Shown here: positions 9,092 through 15,539 of the stretch, piece by piece
How the letters are laid out: each line of letters opens with the position of its first letter
How positions within the stretch are numbered: the stretch's first letter is position 1
Assembly: GCA_002441555.1 (NCBI GenBank)
Contig: DJWK01000019.1
Span: 17,287-54,377 of the forward strand
DNA length: 37,091 nt
Direction of reading: 5' to 3'
Source of the DNA: Thermodesulfobacteriaceae bacterium UBA6232
Lineage (GTDB): Bacteria > Desulfobacterota > Thermodesulfobacteria > Thermodesulfobacteriales > Thermodesulfobacteriaceae
The notes under the pieces: generated by a model
What the model saw: only the letters and a program-made list of their open reading frames with translations
What the model was told of the DNA's origin: nothing
Database searches by the model: none
Made by a program: the position numbers and the translations under genes

Positions 9092-10372
9092 ATGAGGGTT
9101 TTACGATGTTTCTTGTTATTAATTTTCCTTGTAATTCCTCTAAGTGTCCAGGCAGGTACTAAAGAGGTACCTAAAAAAGCTAAAACAGTGGATGAATTAA
9201 TTGCCATGTATGACTCTTCTGAGTGTTTAACCTGCCATGCAGACATTGCTGAGCAGTGGCAAAAGAGTCTGCATGCCCGTTCCATTTTTGGGACAGGAAG
9301 AACTATAGCCACTATTTTGACCACTTATAAAGTAGGGCTTAAAAATTTTCCTTATTCAGGGGTAAAAGACATTAAAGATGTAAAGGTAGAACATTTAATG
9401 CTTTGTGCCAAATGCCATTTGCCTCAACTTAAAGATGCTGAAGACAGTGTTGCTCAGGAAATACTTAAGCTTGCTATAGATTACATGGAGGGAGACGAAA
9501 GAACCTCAAGTAAGGCCAAGGAAAAACTTGAAAAGTTAAACATTAACTGTTTGATCTGCCATCAGAGAAATGCTGTGATTCACAAGTGGGTTGACGGATA
9601 TCCCCAAAAAGATACCGTTTATGGTTCTAAAAATGGAGAGCATCCCTATGCTAAAATGCCCAAAATTAAAGCTATAGCTACCATGAAGGAATCTATTTTT
9701 TGCGGACAGTGTCATGGGCTTGGACCAAATTTTGAACTGGATGAACCCTCACAATGTGCCACTCTTTACGGATATTATCTCTGGAGTTATGCAGCCAAAG
9801 GTGGTCCCAAAACATGTCAGGACTGCCATATGAGGGAAAGTGGTCTTGGCCATAATATTCAGGCTTACAGAGATAAAAAAATGCAGGAAATGGCTGTAGA
9901 ATTTGAAACCTATTTTAGACCTGTTTACTGGAGAGATGGAGCCATAATAAAACCCATGCTTTATGGACAGGTTGAGATCAAAAACAAGGCTGGGCATGCC
10001 ATTCCTGATGGCTGACCCACACCCAACAGGCTGGTCCTGGAAGTGACCGCCAAAACCCCTGATGGTAAAGTGGTTTATAAAGACAGCAAGATCTATATGC
10101 CAGTTCCTCATCAACTTGGGAGACTTGATCGTATGGGAAGAGGCCCCTATGATAAATCAGGAATTCTTGTTGATTGGGCTCTTCATCCCTTGGAAGAGAA
10201 AAAAGAGGAATTCAGAATTCTTGTTCCTGCAAAGGATGGAAAGCCAGAAAATTATGAATATATTGTAGAAGTTGAACTTTGGTATTTCCCCTTTGGAAAG
10301 AAAGATGAATATGCCCAGTTATGGAGAAAGGCAACCCATAAGGTTACTTTCAGTAAAAAGGAACCTTATTAA
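9092..10372 (+). CDS. Exported five-heme cytochrome c, predicted selenoprotein (in-frame TGA read as Sec)
   Basis: The frame from ATG 9092 runs 307 codons, meets TGA at 10013-10015, then continues in the same frame for 118 coding codons to TAA at 10370-10372. Full length would be 426 residues with Sec at 308. A Sec-type signal peptide (residues 1-21, ending VQA) targets it to the periplasm or cell surface. Five CxxCH motifs follow: CLTCH (45-49), CAKCH, CLICH, CGQCH and CQDCH; many lone His residues could be distal heme ligands. The TGA sits in GHAIPDG-U-PTPNRLVLEV, and the downstream part is protein-like and rich in conserved-looking residues. A SECIS-like hairpin follows the TGA. Partner and reaction are unknown; the family transfers electrons in extracytoplasmic respiration. 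The alternative is a nonsense mutation, but hairpin position and intact flanking frame favour selenocysteine. Confidence 0.8.
10013..10045 (+). promoter_or_regulatory. Putative bacterial SECIS element following the in-frame TGA
   Basis: After TGA (10013-10015) the RNA can form CAGG (10027-10030) paired with CCUG (10036-10039), with apical loop CUGGU. A lower pairing CAC (10020-10022) with GUG (10043-10045) is separated from it by an internal loop. The loop GGU occupies nucleotides 18-20 after the UGA. In the E. coli fdhF SECIS, as I recall it, GGU lies at 19-21. A GU-containing apical loop at this distance is what SelB recognises. The stem is short, and folding was done by eye. Confidence 0.65.
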
Positions 10373-10393
10373 ACAAAATTAAACTGCCTTTAA

Positions 10394-10438
10394 AGGGGAG
10401 GCTTTTCCATCTTAAAAGGGCCTCCCCTATTTTTTTTA
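10394..10438 (+). terminator. Rho-independent terminator after the cytochrome gene
   Basis: AGGGGAGGC (10394-10402) pairs perfectly with GCCTCCCCT (10420-10428) across a 17-nt loop in which TTTT and AAAA can also pair. A T-tract of eight follows, interrupted after the stem only by A-T. It lies 21 bp after the second (TAA) stop. This supports 10372, not the internal TGA at 10015, as the functional gene end. Confidence 0.88.
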
Positions 10439-10534
10439 ATAAAATTTTTATAACTTCATAGATCTTGCAAAACCTTATCATCTTGTGGAAACCAAAAGAA
10501 ATCTAAGCTGCACTCTTTAGCCCTTGTCCTTTGC

Positions 10535-10554
10535 TTGCAACCTAAAGGTTGCAA
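10535..10554. repeat. 20-bp perfect hairpin in the 10439-10619 spacer
   Basis: TTGCAACC (10535-10542), loop TAAA and GGTTGCAA (10547-10554) form a perfect 8-bp stem. Plus-strand sequence downstream contains TTATTTTT after a few bases, so it could be a weak terminator. It could also protect the 3' end of the convergent rho transcript. The rest of the spacer 10439-10619 shows no gene. Confidence 0.55.
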
Positions 10555-10619
10555 CTCTTATTTTTCCCATTAAGGAATTCTATGTGAAGGAAGCTTAAAA
10601 GTTGAAGGAATAATAAACC

Positions 10620-11927
10620 TTACTGATTCATTATACTTAGGAATTCTTCGTTGGATTTGGTATCCTTCATCTTCTCAAGTAAAAATTCCATGCATTCAAC
10701 AGCACTAAGGGGAGCAAGCACTTTCCTTAATAACCAGACTTTATGAAGAATATCCTCTGGTAAGAGAAGCTCCTCTTTTCTGGTTCCTGAAAGATGAATA
10801 TCTATGGCTGGCCAGATACGACGGTCTGCCAGACGTCTGTCTAAAACAATTTCCATATTACCTGTTCCTTTAAATTCTTCAAAGATCACTTCATCCATAC
10901 GAGAACCTGTATCAATTAGACAGGTGGCAATAATGGTGAGACTTCCTCCCTCTTCTATATTTCTTGCAGCGCCGAAAAATCTTTTGGGCTTATGAAGGGC
11001 ATTAGCATCTATCCCACCGGAGAGAAGTTTTCCACTGGATGGAACTACAAGATTATAAGCCCTTGTTAGTCTTGTAAGACTATCAAGAAGAATAACCACA
11101 TCGTATTTACATTCTACAAGTCTTTTAGCCTTTTCTATAACAATTTCAGCAACCTGCGTATGTTTTTGAGGAGGTTCATCAAAGGTGGAACTGATTATCT
11201 CTGCTTTGGGAACAATTCTTTGCATTTCTGTGACTTCTTCAGGTCTTTCATCAATAAGAAGAATAATAAGATAGATATCAGGATAGTTATGAACTATACC
11301 ATTGGCAATATTTTGAAGAAGAACCGTTTTTCCCGTTCTTGGAGGGGCAACAATTAATCCTCTCTGCCCTTTTCCTATGGGTACAAAAAGATCAATTATT
11401 CTTGTGGAAAAATTATCAGGAGTTGTCTCTAAACGCAGCCATTTATTGGGATGGATGGGAGTTAAATGATCAAAGGGAGTTCTTGTTCTAACAACTTCTG
11501 GGGGGAGATAATTTACCTTTTCAATCTTTGCCAAGGCAAAATATTTTTCACCTTCTTTGGGTTGACGAATTGTTCCATAAATAATATCTCCGGTTTTAAG
11601 CCCAAATTTTCTAATTTGAGGGGGCGACACATATATGTCTTCAGAGCTGGGAAGATAATTGTAATCTCTAAATCTTAAGAAACCAAATCCTTCTGGAAGA
11701 ACCTCCAATAAGCCTTCAACAATTATTTCAACATTTCTTTGAAGAAGGGCATGAATAATTTGATAGATAACATCGGTCTTTTTGTAATAGGTATAAATAT
11801 TTTCGATTCCGAGGGCCTCTGCTATTTGATATAATTCTGTAAGACTTTTGCTTCTTAGCTCTGAAAGATAGACAGGCTCACCTTTTTCCAAAAAAGAAAG
11901 CTGTTCTTCAGTTGCTAATTCTTCCAT
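10620..11927 (-). CDS. rho: Transcription termination factor Rho
   Basis: Hexameric RNA-dependent ATPase that terminates transcription. The 435-aa product (ATG at 11927) has an N-terminal Rho_N helical region and a cold-shock-like primary RNA-binding domain (EGLLEVLPEGFGFLRF). The ATPase core has Walker A APPRTGKT (about residues 194-201), LIDERPEEVTEM, DSLTRLTRAYN, the Q/R-loop segment around LLSGGIDANALHKPKRFFG and FKGTGNMEIVLDRRL. A GTG at 11936 could add three residues, but the ATG is better placed behind TGGGGTG. It lies downstream of tRNA-Asn on the same strand and may share its transcript. The gene converges with the cytochrome unit. Confidence 0.97.
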   Translation of the reverse strand: MEELATEEQLSFLEKGEPVYLSELRSKSLTELYQIAEALGIENIYTYYKKTDVIYQIIHALLQRNVEIIVEGLLEVLPEGFGFLRFRDYNYLPSSEDIYVSPPQIRKFGLKTGDIIYGTIRQPKEGEKYFALAKIEKVNYLPPEVVRTRTPFDHLTPIHPNKWLRLETTPDNFSTRIIDLFVPIGKGQRGLIVAPPRTGKTVLLQNIANGIVHNYPDIYLIILLIDERPEEVTEMQRIVPKAEIISSTFDEPPQKHTQVAEIVIEKAKRLVECKYDVVILLDSLTRLTRAYNLVVPSSGKLLSGGIDANALHKPKRFFGAARNIEEGGSLTIIATCLIDTGSRMDEVIFEEFKGTGNMEIVLDRRLADRRIWPAIDIHLSGTRKEELLLPEDILHKVWLLRKVLAPLSAVECMEFLLEKMKDTKSNEEFLSIMNQ

Positions 11928-12027
11928 TTTAAGCACCCCAGCTAATTTTTTTGATTATGCGATAGGAAATTGATTTCATTAAGGACGATTTACATTAAAG
12001 GGAGATGATCCAAGCTTTTATAAAAAG

Positions 12028-12100
12028 CTCCCCGGGCAGGACTCGAACCTGCAACCTATGGGTTAACAGCCCACCGCTCTGCCGATTGAGCTACCGGGGA
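12028..12100 (-). tRNA. tRNA-Asn (anticodon GTT)
   Basis: The minus strand folds into a standard 73-nt cloverleaf. The acceptor stem is TCCCCGG/CCGGGGA, the D arm GCTC...GAGC, and the anticodon stem GTGGG/CCCAT around loop CTGTTAA (anticodon GTT). The T arm is GCAGG-TTCGAGT-CCTGC and the discriminator is G. CCA is not encoded and must be added. Directly downstream AGCTTTT-ATA-AAAAGCT (12013-12029) makes a palindrome overlapping the 3' end, perhaps a processing or pausing structure. Confidence 0.96.
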
Positions 12101-12111
12101 ATTTGTTTTAA

Positions 12112-12139
12112 AATTTAATCGCTTTTTTCCCTTTGTCAA
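12112..12139 (-). promoter_or_regulatory. Predicted promoter of tRNA-Asn (and possibly rho)
   Basis: On the minus strand a perfect TTGACA (12139-12134), a 16-bp spacer and TAATTT-like TAAATT (12117-12112) lie so that transcription would begin about 5 nt before the tRNA 5' end. Confidence 0.55.
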
Positions 12140-12166
12140 GAGCCCATATGAGGTCTTGTGGATTCA

Positions 12167-12213
12167 AATTTAAAATGTCACATTTTTTTACTAATTTAAA
12201 ATGTCACATTTTT
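12167..12213 (+). repeat. Two exact 21-bp direct repeats, each with an internal palindrome
   Basis: The same 21 bases occur at 12167-12187 and 12193-12213 with a 26-bp period. Each contains the near-palindrome AAAATGTCACATTTT. They sit immediately upstream of a transposase remnant, so they probably represent an insertion-sequence end, perhaps duplicated, or a binding site for the transposase. Confidence 0.8.
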
Positions 12214-12219
12214 GGTATA

Positions 12220-12261
12220 CTCCCCCTTTATTCTCCTAAAAGTACGTTTTCAAAGGGGGAG
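12220..12261. repeat. 10-bp perfect inverted repeat upstream of the transposase remnant
   Basis: CTCCCCCTTT (12220-12229) is complementary to AAAGGGGGAG (12252-12261), with a 22-nt loop. The right arm also resembles a Shine-Dalgarno (AAAGGGGGAG, 4 nt before an ATG at 12266). The stem could therefore sequester the ribosome site of the former transposase, a known way insertion sequences limit their own expression. The regulatory reading is inference. Confidence 0.65.
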
Positions 12262-12265
12262 ATAT

Positions 12266-12480
12266 ATGACAAAAAATTCCTAATAACGGAGAATATCGTG
12301 GATAGATTTTGCATCCTTCAAGAGGTATTACAAAAACGCATCACCCTTAAAGATGCTGCACTTATCCTGGGCTTAAATTAAAGATAAGCTATTATACTTA
12401 AAAGATGTTTCATTCAAAATGGTCTTGAAAAACTCTTCCTTCAACGTAACTTATTAAATTCACCTCTCTTCCCTGAGATA
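12266..12480 (+). pseudogene. Remnant of an IS transposase N-terminal helix-turn-helix (ISNCY/IS1202-like)
   Basis: From ATG 12266 the first codons are in one frame. After an apparent one-base slip the readable frame gives VDRFCILQEVLQKRITLKDAALILGLN, then stop, R, stop, then AIILKRCFIQNGLEKL. This matches the pattern of transposase N-termini of the form R..VI..VL...IT..EAA..LGLS.RQ..RL....... GL. At least two in-frame stops and one frameshift are present, and no DDE catalytic core follows before the next gene at 12626. It is a dead fragment of a few dozen codons. The family label is from memory and is tentative. Confidence 0.6.
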
Positions 12481-12565
12481 GGCTGAATAAGCTTTAAATA
12501 AAATTTATAAATAAAGGTGAAAGAGGAGATATTTTGAAATTCTTTAGGAAACCTTAAAATCGATC

Positions 12566-12594
12566 TTGACAAGTTTAAAATATTTTATTAATAA
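12566..12594 (+). promoter_or_regulatory. Predicted promoter of the hemerythrin-sensor-dynamin operon
   Basis: A perfect TTGACA (12566-12571) is followed after 17 bp by TAATAA (12589-12594). The distance to the ATG at 12626 leaves a leader of about 25 nt with GAGGG as a modest ribosome site. It lies just downstream of the IS remnant. No second promoter is obvious before 18247. Confidence 0.5.
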
Positions 12595-12625
12595 ATTTAA
12601 GGATTAATTCCTGAGGGTAAAAAAA

Positions 12626-13030
12626 ATGGATATTTTGGAGTGGAACGAAAATTTTTTAACAGGTCTCTCTGACATTGATAATCAGCATAAAAAAATCTTT
12701 AAATATTTAAAAAGCATATATGAATACAACAAAATTAATCCAGAAAGTCAAGAAATCCTACAAAAAATTCATTCCTTTTTAGCATTTATGGAACAGCATT
12801 TCGAATTTGAAGAAGCTCTAATTGATAAATACCATTTAAAAAATGGTGATGAACATAAAAAAGAGCATGCCTTTTTCAAAGAAAGAATAAAAGAAATCTT
12901 TGGAGTTTATGGAACTTCACCCTATGCCTTAATTTTTGAATTATGTAAATTTGTAAAAGATTTTTATTCTTCTCATATTATTTTTTATGATAAAACCTTA
13001 GTCAAAGAAATAAAAAAGAACTCTTTATAG
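12626..13030 (+). CDS. Bacteriohemerythrin (single-domain, non-heme diiron O2-binding protein)
   Basis: The 134-aa protein is a complete four-helix hemerythrin domain. It begins DILEWNENFLTGLSDIDNQHKKIF, the typical W-x-GxxxIDxQH start. All expected diiron ligands are visible: His21, His58, Glu62 (HFEFEEAL), His77, His81 (HKKEHAFF), His117 and Asp122 (SHIIFYDK). No signal peptide, so it is cytoplasmic. Relatives bind O2 reversibly and act in oxygen sensing, storage or delivery, often beside chemotaxis-like receptors. It opens an AT-rich operon, ends 10 bp before a Cache-like lipoprotein, and has its own promoter upstream. O2 or redox sensing for the downstream products is an inference from position. 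Confidence 0.93.
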   Translation: MDILEWNENFLTGLSDIDNQHKKIFKYLKSIYEYNKINPESQEILQKIHSFLAFMEQHFEFEEALIDKYHLKNGDEHKKEHAFFKERIKEIFGVYGTSPYALIFELCKFVKDFYSSHIIFYDKTLVKEIKKNSL

Positions 13031-13040
13031 GAGGAATAAT

Positions 13041-13904
13041 ATGAGTTCAAGAAAAAAATTATTTTTATTATTATTTCTTCTTTTAATTTTTTTTCCCGCC
13101 TGTAATCTTTTACAAGGAGATAAAAAACTCTTTCAAGAAAAACATAAATTTTTATCTAATCTTCAAGAAAATAAAGAATATATAAAAAACATATCTAAGG
13201 CTTTGGCGTTTGATCCTGAGATTTCAAATGTTTATAAAAGTCTTAAAGAAAAGGTTAATGATCTTAACAAAGTAGAAGCGAACAAAGAAGTATTTATTGA
13301 ATATGGTAGAAATTTAAAAAATGTTTTTAATGAAATAATAAGAAAATATGAAAGAGATATAGGATTACCAGTGAGATATAATTTTTATTTGCCTTTAACT
13401 ATTTTATGGGTAATACCTGACAAACCTTATGGTGAAGATATAGTTTTACAAAATAAATCAAGTGAAAATTTAAATATAATGGAAATTTTTAATAAAATTA
13501 AAATTGTAGAAGGTATCGTTTTGAAAAACGATGCGTTAATATATAGTGTGGCTACTCCAATTCAAAGCGAAACTGGTGAGATTCTTGGAGCAGTAGAAGT
13601 GTGGACAGACTTTTTAAGCCTATTAGATTATTATTTATATCAAAATCCGAAGGCCAAAATAATTGTTGTTCTTAAAAAAGAAATAGCAAATTATTTTCCT
13701 TCGATACCTAAAGAACAAACAACTGATCAAGGATTTATTCTTTATTCAAATCTTGAAAATATAAATTACCAATCAATCATTAATAAAGCCATTTCGCTTA
13801 AAAATGAGAGTGTAATAGAAATAAATAATAAAAAATTTATAATAATTGATCTCTTTGATTTTGCTAATAAAAAAATCGGACAAATTTTATTCAGTCCATT
13901 TTAA
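13041..13904 (+). CDS. Putative lipoprotein with a Cache-like extracytoplasmic sensor domain
   Basis: The 287-aa product starts with a basic, strongly hydrophobic signal ending FFPAC, so Cys21 may be lipidated, though the lipobox is not classical. The mature part has a helical N-terminal region. Next come GLPVRYNFYLPLTILWVIPDKPYGEDI (about 107-133) and, after a variable stretch, LIYSVATPIQSETGEILGAVEVWTDF. That sequence pattern resembles the double-Cache sensory domains of methyl-accepting chemotaxis proteins (family pattern LHLPPA.S..RLW.P...G.D ... I.PI....G..IG.VE). Here the domain stands alone: no transmembrane helix after it, no HAMP, no output domain. AGGAGG precedes the start. It probably works with the membrane sensor encoded 10 bp downstream. 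Ligand unknown. Confidence 0.6.
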   Translation: MSSRKKLFLLLFLLLIFFPACNLLQGDKKLFQEKHKFLSNLQENKEYIKNISKALAFDPEISNVYKSLKEKVNDLNKVEANKEVFIEYGRNLKNVFNEIIRKYERDIGLPVRYNFYLPLTILWVIPDKPYGEDIVLQNKSSENLNIMEIFNKIKIVEGIVLKNDALIYSVATPIQSETGEILGAVEVWTDFLSLLDYYLYQNPKAKIIVVLKKEIANYFPSIPKEQTTDQGFILYSNLENINYQSIINKAISLKNESVIEINNKKFIIIDLFDFANKKIGQILFSPF

Positions 13905-13914
13905 GGAGGTAAAA

Positions 13915-15516
13915 ATGAAAGGGATATTTAAAAACTTAAAATTTCATTGGAAAATAGGCCTGGCAATTAATATTCCAGTAATTATTTTTTTTATAATAGC
14001 TCCCATAATTAACGGATATATTTTTGAAAAAGGTGTTATTAAGGAAGCTATAGAAGTAAGATTAAGAAAAAATTATGATTTTGCTTATACTTCTTTAATT
14101 AAAGGTCATGAAAATATGCCTGTTCATGTATATAAAATTTATAAACAAGAATTTTTAAATAAATTTCCTGGTATAAAAATTTATCCAAATGAATATATAA
14201 CAACATTATTTAATTTAGAACAACCTGAAATTAAAGACAATAATATCAAAAAAGTCCTAAATAATGGACAAAAAGTTGTTTTTTATGATGCAAATAAAAA
14301 AATTTTACAAGGATATTTTCCAATAAAAGCTGAAACGGGTTGTTTGGTTTGTCATTCAAATGTTAGCCCTGATAGTATATTGGGAGCTATATCTATTTCA
14401 ATTCCTTTAGCGGCAACTTTAAATAGTATTGCCTTCACAAAAATTTTGTTATTTGGAATGGGAATTTTAGGAATTGTTCTTATCTCTGCAATTTTATATT
14501 TCGTTTATATGAAAGTTGGACATGAACCAATTGATAGAATTTCTAAATATTTAAACTTATTGGCTGAAGGAGATTTAAGTTTTAAAATTGACCAAAACTT
14601 ATTGAACCAACCTGACATAATAGGCGATCTTGCCAGAAATTTACAAAATCTAAAGGATTATTTAAATACTTTTAATTCTCGAATACTTGATTTTTCTTTA
14701 AAATTAACCAACCAGGTAGACAAAGTCTTCAAAACTGTTGATTCTGCAAATAAAGATATAAAAGCTTCATATTTAAATATAAATGAAATTGAATTACATG
14801 TAGAGAATATTTATAGATTAGTCAATGAAATTTCTAGAAAAACCATTCAAATTAATACATTGCTAAGAGTTTTGATGAATCTTAGCTCTCAAAAAGAAAA
14901 AATTGATTGGGAGAAATTAAATGAAACAATTAATAATCTAAATAATGAAACTATTGAGTTAATTGAAAAAATTGAAAATCTTCTTAAAGAAGAGACCAAA
15001 GTGTCAAATTTATTTGAAGAAATTAGCAATCTATTTAACAAATTAAATAAAACTCTTGAACAAATTAATAGTCATGTTTATGAAAACCTAATTATTTCTA
15101 CCTATATGAAAAATCTGGCTTCAACAGTAAGATTGGAAAATATGGAAAAAATAATTTTTGATATTTTTGAAACTGATCTTGACAGATATCTCCTTAGAAT
15201 TGAATCTCATATAAAGGGTATTGAAAGCCTTGATCCCGTAAGGTGGTGCGATCCCAAGGCACTATCACTTGGAAAATGGATGGATTCAGAGGAGTATAAT
15301 AATTTTAAAAACCAAGTGAAAGATTTTGATTTTAATGAATTCGAATTACTCTATGACAAAATATTTGAATTGGCAAAAGAAATCATTACCGCCTATAACA
15401 GGGAAGATTACCTTACGGTAGACAAAAAAATGGAAGAATTTAGAAAAACCTTTTTTGAACTTAAGGGTTATTTTCAGGAATTAAAAGGTATATATTTGGA
15501 GATGGTTGAAGCTTGA
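13915..15516 (+). CDS. Membrane sensor: periplasmic heme-c domain, HAMP, coiled coil, degenerate CZB-like C-terminus
   Basis: Start ATG 13915 is fixed by AAGGAGGT 4 nt upstream; the 533-aa product has one helix at 14-36 and a second at about 176-200. Between them lies a Tll0287/DUF3365-like domain with one c-type heme motif CLVCH (143-147). Geobacter chemoreceptors with periplasmic heme-c PAS-like sensors are a precedent. A HAMP domain follows (HEPIDRISKYLNLLAEGDLS), then a long Asn/Glu/Lys-rich coiled coil. The C-terminal 110 residues resemble a chemoreceptor zinc-binding (CZB) domain (RWCDPKALSLGKWMD, 443-456), but the usual His ligands are not evident. The conserved MCP signalling hairpin that binds CheA/CheW is absent, as are kinase or cyclase domains, so output must be direct protein contact or a new mode. 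It sits 23 bp before a dynamin-like GTPase. Confidence 0.72.
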   Translation: MKGIFKNLKFHWKIGLAINIPVIIFFIIAPIINGYIFEKGVIKEAIEVRLRKNYDFAYTSLIKGHENMPVHVYKIYKQEFLNKFPGIKIYPNEYITTLFNLEQPEIKDNNIKKVLNNGQKVVFYDANKKILQGYFPIKAETGCLVCHSNVSPDSILGAISISIPLAATLNSIAFTKILLFGMGILGIVLISAILYFVYMKVGHEPIDRISKYLNLLAEGDLSFKIDQNLLNQPDIIGDLARNLQNLKDYLNTFNSRILDFSLKLTNQVDKVFKTVDSANKDIKASYLNINEIELHVENIYRLVNEISRKTIQINTLLRVLMNLSSQKEKIDWEKLNETINNLNNETIELIEKIENLLKEETKVSNLFEEISNLFNKLNKTLEQINSHVYENLIISTYMKNLASTVRLENMEKIIFDIFETDLDRYLLRIESHIKGIESLDPVRWCDPKALSLGKWMDSEEYNNFKNQVKDFDFNEFELLYDKIFELAKEIITAYNREDYLTVDKKMEEFRKTFFELKGYFQELKGIYLEMVEA

Positions 15517-15539
15517 AAATTCTTGGGGGGTGAAATTTA

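Noticed and set aside
10013..10015. Reading the cytochrome TGA as a plain nonsense mutation, like the efflux lesions.
   Set aside because: A SECIS-like hairpin stands at the right distance, the downstream frame is intact to a TAA followed by a terminator, and the sequence on both sides looks under selection. Kept as the main alternative only.
12028..12160. tRNA-Asn as the attachment site for an integrated island carrying the sensor-dynamin operon.
   Set aside because: The operon lies on the 5' side of the tRNA, whereas integrases usually use the 3' end. No integrase gene and no second copy of the tRNA 3' end was seen.
12167..12213. A CRISPR array.
   Set aside because: Only two repeats, a 5-bp spacer, and no cas genes.
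12133..12381. An 82-codon open frame as a real small gene.
   Set aside because: It begins in the repeat region, has no ribosome site at its start, and its C-terminal part is clearly a fragment of a transposase HTH broken by stops.
13915..15516. Calling the heme sensor a methyl-accepting chemotaxis protein.
   Set aside because: The conserved signalling hairpin is absent, and no che genes are nearby.
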